A stretch of 64,000 nt of DNA from an uncultured Piscinibacter sp. Its GTDB lineage: Bacteria; Pseudomonadota; Gammaproteobacteria; Burkholderiales; Burkholderiaceae_C. The position numbers and the translations under genes were made by a program. Location of the stretch: assembly GCF_937952055.1 (NCBI RefSeq), contig NZ_CALFYO010000019.1, positions 124,001 to 188,000 on the forward strand, written 5' to 3'. The notes below the pieces were generated by a model. That model was not told the origin of the DNA, made no database searches, and was given only the letters and a program-made list of their open reading frames with translations. Position 1 is the stretch's first letter. The number at the start of each line of letters is the position of its first letter. Shown here one piece after another: positions 56,948 to 64,000 of this stretch.

Positions 56948-57272
56948 GGATGAATCGATTGCCGTCGCCTCGCTTGCCGCGCTCGCCCAGGGCCAGCGCC
57001 TGCGCATCTTCCGCGCGCTGGTCGGTGCCGCGCCCGCCGGCCTGACGCCCGGCGAGCTCGGCGCCATGCTCGACGTGCCGGGCTCCACGCTGTCCTTCCA
57101 CCTGAAGGAGCTGGCGCACGCCGGCCTGGTGACGCAGCTGCGCGAGGGCCGCAACCTCATCTACCGGCCCTCGATCGCGCAGATGAATGCGCTGCTCGAG
57201 TACCTCACCGCCCACTGCTGCCAGGGCGCTGCTTGCGGCGTGACAGCGGCGTCGGGCTGCTCCACCCGCTGA
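56946..57272 (+). CDS. arsR: arsenic-responsive repressor ArsR
   Basis: The protein is 108 residues from ATG 56946. It is a winged-helix ArsR/SmtB regulator (ASLAALAQGQRLRIFRALVG, then PGSTLSFHLKELAHAGLVTQ). It lacks the CxC at the DNA-recognition helix of plasmid-type ArsR. It has a C-terminal cysteine cluster instead (HCCQGAAC, Cys91, Cys92, Cys97), as in the ArsR2-type proteins that bind As(III) through C-terminal cysteines. It starts the arsR-arsI-arsC-acr3 operon and should be released from DNA by arsenite or methylarsenite. Confidence 0.9.
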   Translation: MDESIAVASLAALAQGQRLRIFRALVGAAPAGLTPGELGAMLDVPGSTLSFHLKELAHAGLVTQLREGRNLIYRPSIAQMNALLEYLTAHCCQGAACGVTAASGCSTR

Positions 57273-57289
57273 CACCGAAAGGACCTTTC

Positions 57290-57757
57290 ATGAAGCGCTT
57301 CCACGTCCACCTGCACGTCGCCGACCTCGAACAGAGCATCGGCTTCTACGCCAAGCTGTTCGAGCGCGAGCCCGCGCGCCGCGAATCCGACTACGCCAAG
57401 TGGATGCTCGAGGACCCGCCGGTCAACTTCGCCATCTCCACGCGCGGCGGCGCGCCGGGCATCGACCACCTGGGCATCCAGACCGACGATGCGGCCGAAC
57501 TGGCCGGCATGAAGGCGCGCGCGCAGGCGGCCGACATGGCGCTGCTCGACGAGGGCGAGACCACCTGCTGCTATGCGCGCAGCGAGAAGCACTGGGTGAC
57601 CGACCCGCAGGGCATCGCCTGGGAGCACTTCCACACGCTGGCCGACATCCCGGTGTTCAACGAGGCGAAGCCGGCCGACGCCGCGGCCTGCTGCACGCCG
57701 GCGACGCGCGGCAAGCCGGTCGCCATTCCCGTCAAGGCCGCGGGCGGCTGCTGCTGA
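57290..57757 (+). CDS. arsI: ArsI/CadI-type VOC metalloenzyme (candidate C-As lyase)
   Basis: The 155-residue vicinal-oxygen-chelate protein has RFHVHLHVADLEQSIGFY, IDHLGIQTDD and HWVTDPQGIAWEHFHTL, giving the His/His/Glu metal site. The vicinal pair Cys93-Cys94 (TTCCYARSEKHW) matches the organoarsenical-binding cysteines of ArsI, which cleaves the C-As bond of methylarsenite using Fe(II) and O2. A Cys-rich C-terminus (ending GGCC) may bind arsenic too. GAAAGGACC is the ribosome binding site. It lies between arsR and arsC, which supports the arsenic role over plain glyoxalase or cadmium-induced CadI. Confidence 0.88.
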   Translation: MKRFHVHLHVADLEQSIGFYAKLFEREPARRESDYAKWMLEDPPVNFAISTRGGAPGIDHLGIQTDDAAELAGMKARAQAADMALLDEGETTCCYARSEKHWVTDPQGIAWEHFHTLADIPVFNEAKPADAAACCTPATRGKPVAIPVKAAGGCC

Positions 57758-57766
57758 GGCGCGGCG

Positions 57767-58273
57767 ATGACGGTGCACGTGCTGATCCTTTGCACCCACA
57801 ACTCGGCACGCAGCGTGCTGGGCGAGGGCATGCTCAACCATCTCTCCGCCAGGCTTGCCAAGGACGTCAAGGCGCACAGTGCCGGCAGCGCACCCAGCGG
57901 CCGCATCAACCCTTTCGCCCTCGAAGCGCTGGCGAATGCCGGCATCGACACGAGCGGCTGCCGCAGCAAGAGCTGGGATGAGTTCAGCCGCGACGGCGCG
58001 CCGCCGCTGTCCATCGTCATCACCGTGTGCGACAGCGCCGCCGCCGAGTCCTGCCCCGTCTTCACAGGCGGCGGCAGTGGCCAGCCGGTCAAGGTGCACT
58101 GGGGGTATCCGGATCCGTCGAACGCCGAGGGCGGCGACGAAGGCAAGCGCCGCGCCTTCGAGCTGACGCGCCAGGCGATCGGCTACCGCATGCTGCAACT
58201 GCTCGCGCTGCCGCTGGACCGCATGGACCGCCAGGCGCTGAAGGCGGCGCTCGAGACGATCGGGCGCAGCTGA
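57767..58273 (+). CDS. arsC: arsenate reductase, low-molecular-weight phosphatase type
   Basis: The 168-residue protein has the LMW tyrosine phosphatase P-loop ILCTHNSARSVLGE, with Cys9 as nucleophile, and further cysteines at SGCRSK and VCDSAAAESC that could take part in the disulfide relay. It reduces arsenate to arsenite, with glutaredoxin or thioredoxin as electron donor. Its stop overlaps the acr3 start by one base (TGATG), tying reduction to export. Confidence 0.93.
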   Translation: MTVHVLILCTHNSARSVLGEGMLNHLSARLAKDVKAHSAGSAPSGRINPFALEALANAGIDTSGCRSKSWDEFSRDGAPPLSIVITVCDSAAAESCPVFTGGGSGQPVKVHWGYPDPSNAEGGDEGKRRAFELTRQAIGYRMLQLLALPLDRMDRQALKAALETIGRS

Positions 58274-59307
58274 TGAACCTGTTCGAACGCTGGCTCACCC
58301 TGTGGGTGTTCCTGTGCATCGTGGTCGGCATCGCGCTCGGCCAGGCGATGCCCGCGCCGTTCCAGGCCATCGGCGCGATGGAGGTGGCGAAGGTCAACCT
58401 GCCGGTCGGGCTGCTGATCTGGGTGATGATCATCCCGATGCTGCTGAAGGTCGATTTCGGCGCACTGCACCAGGTCAGGCAGCACTGGCGCGGCATCGGC
58501 GTCACGCTGTTCGTCAACTGGGCGGTCAAGCCCTTCTCGATGGCGCTGCTCGCCTGGATCTTCATCCGCGAGCTGTTCGCGCCGTACCTGCCCGCCGGCC
58601 AGCTCGACAGCTACGTCGCCGGCCTCATCCTGCTCGCCGCCGCGCCCTGCACGGCGATGGTGTTCGTGTGGAGCCGGCTCACCAACGGCCATCCGCTGTT
58701 CACGCTGAGCCAGGTGGCGCTCAACGACACCATCATGGTGTTCGCCTTCGCGCCGATCGTGGCGCTGCTGCTCGGCCTGTCGTCGATCACCGTGCCTTGG
58801 GACACGCTGCTCACCTCGGTGGTGCTGTACATCGTCGTGCCGGTGCTGATCGCGCAGCTCTGGCGCAGGGCGCTGCTGGCGCGTGGCCAGGACGCTTTCG
58901 ACGCCGCGCTCGCCAGGATCGGCCCCTGGTCGGTCGCCGCGCTGCTGGCCACGCTGGTGCTGCTGTTCGCCTTTCAGGGCGAGGCGATCCTGCGTCAGCC
59001 GCTGGTCATCGCGATGCTCGCGGTGCCCATCCTCATCCAGGTGTTCTTCAACTCGGCGCTGGCCTACGGGCTGAACCGCAAGCTCGGCGAATCGCACAGC
59101 GTGGCCTGCCCATCGGCGCTGATCGGCGCGAGCAACTTCTTCGAGCTGGCGGTGGCCGCGGCGATCAGCCTGTTCGGCTTCGACTCGGGCGCGGCGCTGG
59201 CCACCGTGGTCGGCGTGCTGATCGAGGTGCCGGTGATGCTGCTGGTGGTGCGCGTGGTCAACCGCAGCAAGGGCTGGTACGAGGCAGGGGCGCGCGCGAC
59301 CCGTTGA
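58273..59307 (+). CDS. acr3: arsenite efflux permease Acr3
   Basis: The 344-residue protein has about ten membrane helices and the Acr3 signature AAAPCTAMVFVWSRLTNG, whose Cys is essential for arsenite transport in studied members. It also has the conserved CPSALIGASNFFELAVAAA segment. It moves arsenite out across the inner membrane using the proton gradient. It completes the ars operon; there is no separate ArsA ATPase. Confidence 0.94.
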   Translation: MNLFERWLTLWVFLCIVVGIALGQAMPAPFQAIGAMEVAKVNLPVGLLIWVMIIPMLLKVDFGALHQVRQHWRGIGVTLFVNWAVKPFSMALLAWIFIRELFAPYLPAGQLDSYVAGLILLAAAPCTAMVFVWSRLTNGHPLFTLSQVALNDTIMVFAFAPIVALLLGLSSITVPWDTLLTSVVLYIVVPVLIAQLWRRALLARGQDAFDAALARIGPWSVAALLATLVLLFAFQGEAILRQPLVIAMLAVPILIQVFFNSALAYGLNRKLGESHSVACPSALIGASNFFELAVAAAISLFGFDSGAALATVVGVLIEVPVMLLVVRVVNRSKGWYEAGARATR

Positions 59308-59327
59308 ACGCGCCGATCGCGCGTTTC

Positions 59328-59341
59328 TTGTACCGGTTCAA
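59328..59341 (+). promoter_or_regulatory. NNR/DNR (FNR-family) box upstream of norC
   Basis: TTGTACCGGTTCAA has the TTG-N8-CAA dyad bound by FNR/NNR/DNR regulators. Its centre lies about 63 bases before the norC ATG. A -10-like TAGGCT (59363-59368) stands at the spacing expected for a class II activator centred near -41.5. NO- or low-oxygen-dependent activation of the nor operon is therefore likely. Confidence 0.75.
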
Positions 59342-59397
59342 GGAAATTCCCGACCGAATCCGTAGGCTATGGCCATTCACAACCTGCGGAGAGCTTC

Positions 59398-59823
59398 ATG
59401 GCCCAAGGCTTCACCAGCCAGATGGCGCGCAACATCTTCTATGGCGGCACGGTGTTCTTCGTGCTGCTGTTCGCCGTCCTGATCTTCGACACCGAGAGCC
59501 GCATCCCACAGCGCTCGAAGTCTGCCGAGATCACCCCCGCGGTGGTGCGCGGCAAGCACCTCTGGGAAACGCGCAACTGCATCGGCTGCCACACGCTGCT
59601 CGGGGAAGGCGCGTACTTCGCGCCCGAACTCGGCAACGTCTACCAGCGGCGCGGTGCTGACTTCATCAAGGCCTGGATCAAGGCGCAGCCCACCGGCGCG
59701 CCGGGGCGCCGCCAGATGCCCAACTTCGGCTTCGACGAGAAGCAGCTCGACGACCTGGTCGAGTTCCTCAAGTGGACCAACGGCGTGGACACCGAGAAGT
59801 GGCCGCCGAACATCGAGGGTTGA
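59398..59823 (+). CDS. norC: nitric oxide reductase subunit C (cytochrome c)
   Basis: The 141-residue protein has an N-terminal membrane anchor (about 12-31) and a periplasmic cytochrome c domain with haem motif CIGCH (Cys61, Cys64, His65) and an axial Met in QMPNFGF. WETRNCIGCHTLLGEGAYFA is typical of NorC. It passes electrons to NorB. It is the first gene of norCBQ-FeS-norD. Confidence 0.95.
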   Translation: MAQGFTSQMARNIFYGGTVFFVLLFAVLIFDTESRIPQRSKSAEITPAVVRGKHLWETRNCIGCHTLLGEGAYFAPELGNVYQRRGADFIKAWIKAQPTGAPGRRQMPNFGFDEKQLDDLVEFLKWTNGVDTEKWPPNIEG

Positions 59824-59834
59824 AGAGAAAGAAC

Positions 59835-61256
59835 ATGAAAACCGCCACGCTCAAGTTCCCGTCGCAGTCGGTGTCCTGGCTGTACTTCACCGCCGCCATC
59901 GGCCTGTTCGTCGGGCAGATCGTCTTCGGCCTCACGCTCGGCCTGCAGTACCTGATCGGCGACCTCGCCTTCCCGGCCATTCCGTTCAACATCGCGCGCA
60001 TGGTGCACACGAACCTGCTCATCGTGTGGCTGCTGTTCGGCTTCATGGGCTCGGCCTACTACCTCATCCCCGAGGAAGCCGACACGGAGCTGTACAGCCC
60101 CTTGCTCGCCAGGCTGCTGTTCTGGGTGTTCCTCGTCGCCGGGGCGGCCACCATCCTCGGCTACCTGCTGGTGCCCTACGCGACGCTCGCGAAATGGACC
60201 GGCAACGACCTGCTGCAGACGATGGGCAGAGAGTTCCTCGAGCAGCCGCTGCCGACCAAGGTCGGGATCGTCGTCGTTGCGCTGGGCTTCCTGTTCAACA
60301 TCAGCATGACGGTGCTGAAGGGCCGCAAGACCGCCATCTCGCTGGTGCTGCTGATGGGCCTGTGGGGCCTGGCGCTGATGTTCCTGTTCAGCTTCGTCAA
60401 CCCGAGCAACCTGGTGCGCGACAAGATGTACTGGTGGTTCGTCGTCCACCTGTGGGTGGAAGGCACCTGGGAGCTGATCCTCGGCGCGCTGCTCGCCTTC
60501 GTGCTGGTGAAGACCACCGGCGTGGATCGCGAGGTGATCGACAAGTGGCTGTACCTGATCATCACCATGGCGCTGGTCACCGGCATCCTCGGCACCGGCC
60601 ACCACTTCTTCTTCATCGGCCTGCCGGGCTACTGGCAATGGGTGGGCAGCGTGTTCAGCGCGCTCGAGCCGATCCCCTTCTTCATGATGACGCTGTTCGC
60701 CTTCAACATGGTGCAGCGGCGCAAGCGCGAGCACCCGAACCAGGCCGCCGTGCTCTGGGCGGTGGGCACCGCGGTGATGGGCTTCCTCGGCGCCGGCCTG
60801 TGGGGCTTCATCCACACGCTCAGCCCGGTGAACTACTACACCCATGGCAGCCAGATCACCGCGGCGCACGGCCACCTCGCCTTCTACGGCGCCTACGTGC
60901 TCGTCGTCATCGCGATGATCAGCTACGCCATGCCCATCCTGCGCGGCCGCGAGGCCAATTCGCGGCGCGCGCAGGCCACCGAGATGTGGAGCTTCTGGAT
61001 CATGACCATCGGCATGGCCGTGATGGTGCTCGCGCTGACCGGCGCCGGCGTGCTGCAGGTGTGGCTGCAGCGCATGCCCACCGAAGGCGCGATGTCCTTC
61101 ATGGCCACGCAGGACCAGCTGCGCTTCTTCTACTGGGTGCGCGTGGCCGGCGGCGTGATGTTCCTCGCCGGGCTGCTGACCTACCTGTCGAGCTTCTTCA
61201 TCGGCCCTGCGGCCGACGAGACCGAGCAGCCCGCCAGCCGCCTGGCCGCGGCCTGA
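59835..61256 (+). CDS. norB: nitric oxide reductase subunit B (catalytic)
   Basis: The 473-residue protein has twelve membrane helices. Conserved metal-binding segments are ARMVHTNLLIVWLLFG, FVVHLWVEGTWE (His and Glu of the binuclear haem b3-FeB site), TGILGTGHHFFFIG (the His pair) and AAHGHLAFYGAYV. It lacks the long N-terminal quinol-oxidising extension, so it is the cytochrome c-dependent cNor. It reduces two NO to N2O during denitrification or NO detoxification. It begins 11 bases after norC. Confidence 0.96.
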   Translation: MKTATLKFPSQSVSWLYFTAAIGLFVGQIVFGLTLGLQYLIGDLAFPAIPFNIARMVHTNLLIVWLLFGFMGSAYYLIPEEADTELYSPLLARLLFWVFLVAGAATILGYLLVPYATLAKWTGNDLLQTMGREFLEQPLPTKVGIVVVALGFLFNISMTVLKGRKTAISLVLLMGLWGLALMFLFSFVNPSNLVRDKMYWWFVVHLWVEGTWELILGALLAFVLVKTTGVDREVIDKWLYLIITMALVTGILGTGHHFFFIGLPGYWQWVGSVFSALEPIPFFMMTLFAFNMVQRRKREHPNQAAVLWAVGTAVMGFLGAGLWGFIHTLSPVNYYTHGSQITAAHGHLAFYGAYVLVVIAMISYAMPILRGREANSRRAQATEMWSFWIMTIGMAVMVLALTGAGVLQVWLQRMPTEGAMSFMATQDQLRFFYWVRVAGGVMFLAGLLTYLSSFFIGPAADETEQPASRLAAA

Positions 61257-61271
61257 GTCCGGGGGGATGCG

Positions 61272-62081
61272 ATGGAACTCGCCAGCGCCCGGCACGTCGC
61301 GGCGGTGCCGTACTACGCCGCGCAGGGGCAGGAGTGCCTGCTCTTCGAGCAGGCCCACGCGAGCCGGCTGCCCCTGCTCATCAAGGGGCCGACCGGCTGC
61401 GGCAAGACCCGCTTCGTCGAGCACATGGCGGCGCGGCTCGGCCGGCCGCTGCTGACGGTGAGCTGCCACGACGACCTCAGCGCAGCCGACCTCGTCGGCC
61501 GCCACCTGATCGGCGGCGGCGACACGGTCTGGTGCGACGGACCGCTGACGCGTGCGGTGCGCGAAGGCGCGATCTGCTATCTCGACGAGGTGGTCGAGGC
61601 GCGCAAGGACACCACCGTCGTGCTGCATCCGCTGGCCGACGACCGCCGCGTGCTGCCCGTCGAGCGCACGGGAGAACTGATCCCCGCTGCGCCCGGCTTC
61701 ATGCTCGTGATCTCCTACAACCCCGGCTACCAGAACCTGCTCAAGGGCCTGAAGCCGAGCACGCGGCAGCGCTTCGTGGCGCTGACGCTGGGTTACCCCG
61801 AACCCGCGGTGGAGCGCGCCATCGTCGAGGCGGAAAGCGGCTGCACGCCGCAGGTCGCCGCGCGGCTGGTCGCGCTGGCGCAGGCGCTGCGCCGCCTCAC
61901 CGACCACGACCTCGAGGAGACCGCGAGCACGCGGCTGCTGGTGATGGCGGCGCGGCTCGTGGTCGCCGGGCTGCCGCTGCGCGCGGCCTGCACGGCGGCG
62001 ATCGTCGACGCGCTGACCGACGATGCCGACACCGCCGGCGCGCTCGGCGACGTGCTCGGCGCGGTGCTGGGCGATGCCTGA
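61272..62081 (+). CDS. norQ: MoxR-type AAA+ ATPase NorQ
   Basis: The 269-residue protein has Walker A GPTGCGKTRF, Walker B AICYLDEVVEARKDT, sensor segment FMLVISYNPGYQ and a C-terminal helical part. NorQ/NirQ/CbbQ ATPases work with a VWA partner (NorD, partly present at the window end) to insert FeB into NorB. The stop overlaps the start of the FeS-protein gene by eight bases. Confidence 0.95.
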   Translation: MELASARHVAAVPYYAAQGQECLLFEQAHASRLPLLIKGPTGCGKTRFVEHMAARLGRPLLTVSCHDDLSAADLVGRHLIGGGDTVWCDGPLTRAVREGAICYLDEVVEARKDTTVVLHPLADDRRVLPVERTGELIPAAPGFMLVISYNPGYQNLLKGLKPSTRQRFVALTLGYPEPAVERAIVEAESGCTPQVAARLVALAQALRRLTDHDLEETASTRLLVMAARLVVAGLPLRAACTAAIVDALTDDADTAGALGDVLGAVLGDA

Positions 62082-63066
62082 AGCAGGCGCCGCCCTGGCG
62101 GTGCGCGGCATGGCCGGGCAGGGTCTGCGCAAGGCGCGGCTGCGGCGCCGCCGGCGCGCCCTGCAGGTCGGCTTCTTCGCGCTGTTCCTGTTCGCTCCGG
62201 CGCTCGACCTGCTGCGTTTCGACCTGCACGAAACGCAGCTGTGGGTGCTGGGTTGTCGCTGGTCGCTCGGCATCGATGACTTCATGCGCGGCGAGATCTC
62301 CGCCACGCAGGCGGCGTTGAACATCGTCTGGCGCGCCATCCTGCCGGCGCTGGCCCTGGTGGCCGCCTTCTTGACGGTGGCCTGGCGCTACGGCCGCCTC
62401 TACTGCGGCTGGCTGTGCCCGCATTTCTCGCTGGTCGAATCGCTCAACGGGCTGCTGCAGCGGGCCAGCGGCAAGCTCAGCCTGTGGGACCGGCACCGCA
62501 CGCTGCGCGCCGGCCGGCAGCCCGATGCCCGCTGGTGGCCAGCCTTCCTGCTGGCCTGTGCGGTGTTCGGCTTCCTGTGGGCGATCACGCTGCTGACCTA
62601 CCTGCTGCCGCCGCGCGAGATCTGGGGCAACCTGTTCGCCGGCACGCTGAGCCCCAACCAGGCGCGCTTCATCGTCGTCGGCACCCTCGTCTTCACGCTG
62701 GAACTGATGTTCGCGCGCCACCTGTTCTGCCGCTTCGGCTGCGCGGTCGGGCTGTTCCAGAGCCTGGCCTGGATGGCCAACCCCAGGGGGCTGGTGGTCG
62801 CGTTCGACCGCGGGCGCGCGCGTGACTGCCGAAGCTGCGCGACGGCGGACGCGCCTGGCGGGTCGGCCTGCGACGTGGCCTGCCCAATGCGCCTCGCGCC
62901 ACGCAACATCAAGCGCATGATGTTCTCCTGCGTGCAGTGCGGCCGGTGCCTCACCGCGTGCGAGAGCTCGCACGAGATGCAGGGCAGCACGCCCAACCTC
63001 GAGTGGAAGGTCGGGCTCGACGCGGTGCGCGAGACGCTGCGCCAGCGCCGCGAGGACCGCGGCTGA
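62074..63066 (+). CDS. polyferredoxin-type membrane protein (NapH/CcoG/NosR-like)
   Basis: The protein is 330 residues from ATG 62074, with about five membrane helices. Two membrane-associated motifs, YCGWLCPH and CRFGCAVG, are typical of NapH/NosR/CcoG-type proteins. The C-terminus has two cysteine groups for 4Fe-4S clusters: CRSCATADAPGGSACDVACP (irregular first group) and CVQCGRCLTAC. It probably carries electrons from the quinone pool or helps copper or iron handling for cNor assembly. Its place between norQ and norD, with coding overlap, argues for a dedicated role in NO reduction. The first ferredoxin motif has a longer loop than usual. Confidence 0.85.
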   Translation: MPEAGAALAVRGMAGQGLRKARLRRRRRALQVGFFALFLFAPALDLLRFDLHETQLWVLGCRWSLGIDDFMRGEISATQAALNIVWRAILPALALVAAFLTVAWRYGRLYCGWLCPHFSLVESLNGLLQRASGKLSLWDRHRTLRAGRQPDARWWPAFLLACAVFGFLWAITLLTYLLPPREIWGNLFAGTLSPNQARFIVVGTLVFTLELMFARHLFCRFGCAVGLFQSLAWMANPRGLVVAFDRGRARDCRSCATADAPGGSACDVACPMRLAPRNIKRMMFSCVQCGRCLTACESSHEMQGSTPNLEWKVGLDAVRETLRQRREDRG

Positions 63067-63152
63067 GGCCGACATGAGACCCCCGAGCGCGCTCACGCTC
63101 ACGCCCCCCCGTGGGGGGGCCCGGCGGCTTCGGGCAGCCCGGCGCCACTGAC
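63067..63152 (+). repeat. GC-rich palindromic element inside the nor operon
   Basis: The 86-bp gap before norD holds CCCCCCCGTGGGGGGG (around 63103-63118), a strong hairpin, followed by CCCGGCGGCTTCGGGCAGCCCGG. From memory, similar stretches recur as dispersed intergenic elements in Burkholderiales genomes, but only one copy is seen here. It could act as a transcript-stabilising or attenuating hairpin that lowers norD relative to norCBQ. Confidence 0.5.
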
Positions 63153-64000
63153 ATGGAAGAGTGGATCGGCGAACGCTGGCACCGCCTGATCACCCGGGCG
63201 GCCGACCGTTCCTTCCCTGCCCGGGGCGTGGCGCTCGAGGAGGTGCAGCGCGCCGCGGCGATGCTCTTCCACGCCGTCGGCGGCAGCCAGGGCGTGCGCG
63301 TCGTGCCGGCCGGCGAGGCGCGCATCGGCGGACCGCGCGGCTGGCTGCAGAAGATCGCCGGCAGCGGGCAACGCGCCGCCACCACGAGGCTGGACGCCGA
63401 CACGCTGGCGTTGCCGCCGCTGATCGCGGTGTTCGACGATGCCGGCCTCAACCGCGATCTCTACCTGTGGCTGGCCGCACTGGCCGCGGCCTGGGCGCCG
63501 CAATCGAACTGGATGGCCGGCAACGTGGCGGCCGGCGCGCTGGCGCTGCGGCGCTGTCCCGGCCTGAGCGCACGCTGGCAGCGCTTGCGCGATGCGCACC
63601 TGGCGCAGCGACCCGACCCGGCGCGGCTGCGCGGTGCGGCCGCGGCGGCCGAGGCCGCGGTGCGCGCGGCGCTGTGCGGCGAGACCATCGCCTGGCCGGA
63701 CCTCGTGGCGCAGGACGTCGCCCCGGTGTGGCTCTGGCTGGAAGCCGTTGCGCCGACCGAGGGCACCGGCGTCGCGGCACCGGGTGCCGAGACACACGTG
63801 CAGCGTGGCGCGGGCGATCGAAGCGCGACGCGCCGTCGCACCCGCCGCGTCGAGGCGCAGCGCGACCGGCCTGCGCCGCTGCTGCTGCCGGCCAAGACCG
63901 AGCAGCTGATGACCTGGGCCGATCACGTGCCGCTGGACCGCGCCACCGACGACGAGGACGACGGCAACGCGCTGCGCGCCGCCGACGACATGGAGCAGCT
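63153..64000 (+). CDS. norD: NorD, VWA-domain NO reductase activation protein (partial)
   Basis: The gene begins at ATG 63153 (MEEWIGERWHRLITRAA) and runs past the window end. About 282 residues are visible. The N-terminal helical region fits NorD: FPARGVALEEVQRAAAMLFH, GWLQKIAGSG, LNRDLYLWLAALAAAWAPQ and the later LLLPAKTEQLMTWADHV. The VWA domain with its MIDAS site should follow beyond 64000. It partners NorQ in activating cNor. Confidence 0.85.
   Translation, partial: MEEWIGERWHRLITRAADRSFPARGVALEEVQRAAAMLFHAVGGSQGVRVVPAGEARIGGPRGWLQKIAGSGQRAATTRLDADTLALPPLIAVFDDAGLNRDLYLWLAALAAAWAPQSNWMAGNVAAGALALRRCPGLSARWQRLRDAHLAQRPDPARLRGAAAAAEAAVRAALCGETIAWPDLVAQDVAPVWLWLEAVAPTEGTGVAAPGAETHVQRGAGDRSATRRRTRRVEAQRDRPAPLLLPAKTEQLMTWADHVPLDRATDDEDDGNALRAADDMEQ

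Noticed and set aside
59640..62339. 899-codon minus-strand open frame over the nor genes
   Set aside because: norC, norB and norQ have clear motifs on the plus strand; the antisense product is His/Glu/Arg-rich without any fold, a normal shadow in GC-rich DNA.

Overview
The window is GC-rich DNA (about 70% by eye), densely packed with genes, with short intergenic gaps and no tRNA, rRNA, phage, IS element or CRISPR array that I could see. The gene content points to a betaproteobacterium of the order Burkholderiales (the Rubrivivax / Leptothrix / Methylibium kind): Bug/TctC solute receptors, a homodimeric E1 dehydrogenase facing an Lrp regulator, a cNor cluster with an extra FeS membrane protein, DUF2478, DUF1615 and DUF5666 proteins, a histone H1-like tail protein, and a large glycine-rich autotransporter. 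That placement is inference from gene content only. It looks like ordinary chromosome carrying several accessory blocks.

Layout. 0-4.2 kb: a beta-carbonic anhydrase and, divergently, a 1053-residue protein joining a catalytically dead papain-like domain to a membrane-anchored KAP P-loop NTPase. 4.3-9.6 kb: stress and metal genes, namely an MFS exporter facing soxR across a near-perfect SoxR box, a Fur-box-preceded bfd, and a Zn/Cd/Pb P-type ATPase facing a CadR/PbrR-type MerR regulator. 9.6-16 kb: a CoA transferase, a DUF5666 lipoprotein whose frame is continuous with a degenerate GGDEF-EAL protein, DUF2478, an oxidoreductase and a LysE exporter. 16.1-21.4 kb: a candidate sulfur-relay island, with a BTAD/AAA/TPR regulator and a DUF4242 protein on one strand and an NTF2-TusA fusion, two DsrE-like proteins and a rhodanese on the other. 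21.8-29.5 kb: a multicopper oxidase, a LysR-Bug-M20 hydrolase unit, a tandem glycine riboswitch in front of a dadA-type dehydrogenase, and then gene debris: a headless LysR remnant and an in-frame chimera of a Bug receptor N-terminus with a transketolase C-terminus.

29.5-43.5 kb: a vanadium haloperoxidase translationally coupled to an EamA permease, a methyltransferase facing a GlxA/AraC regulator, a three-part ACP / acyl-AMP ligase / PlsC protein, a histone-like protein, PAS and patatin proteins, and an Lrp regulator facing an orphan E1 dehydrogenase. 43.7-51.7 kb: a 2652-residue autotransporter with about 27 glycine-rich repeats. 51.9-55.9 kb: a DUF1615 lipoprotein, a small operon (carboxymuconolactone decarboxylase family, NIPSNAP, ABM, ArsR-like regulator) and a hydrolase. 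56-59.3 kb: an arsenic operon arsR-arsI-arsC-acr3 divergent from a CitE-like lyase. 59.4-64 kb: norCBQ, a 4Fe-4S membrane protein and norD (cut by the window edge), preceded by an NNR/DNR-type box.

The best candidates for something undescribed are the dead-papain/KAP NTPase fusion and the sulfur-relay island with its NTF2-TusA fusion and SARP-like ATPase regulator. All functions are assigned from sequence motifs and context. No database search was possible.
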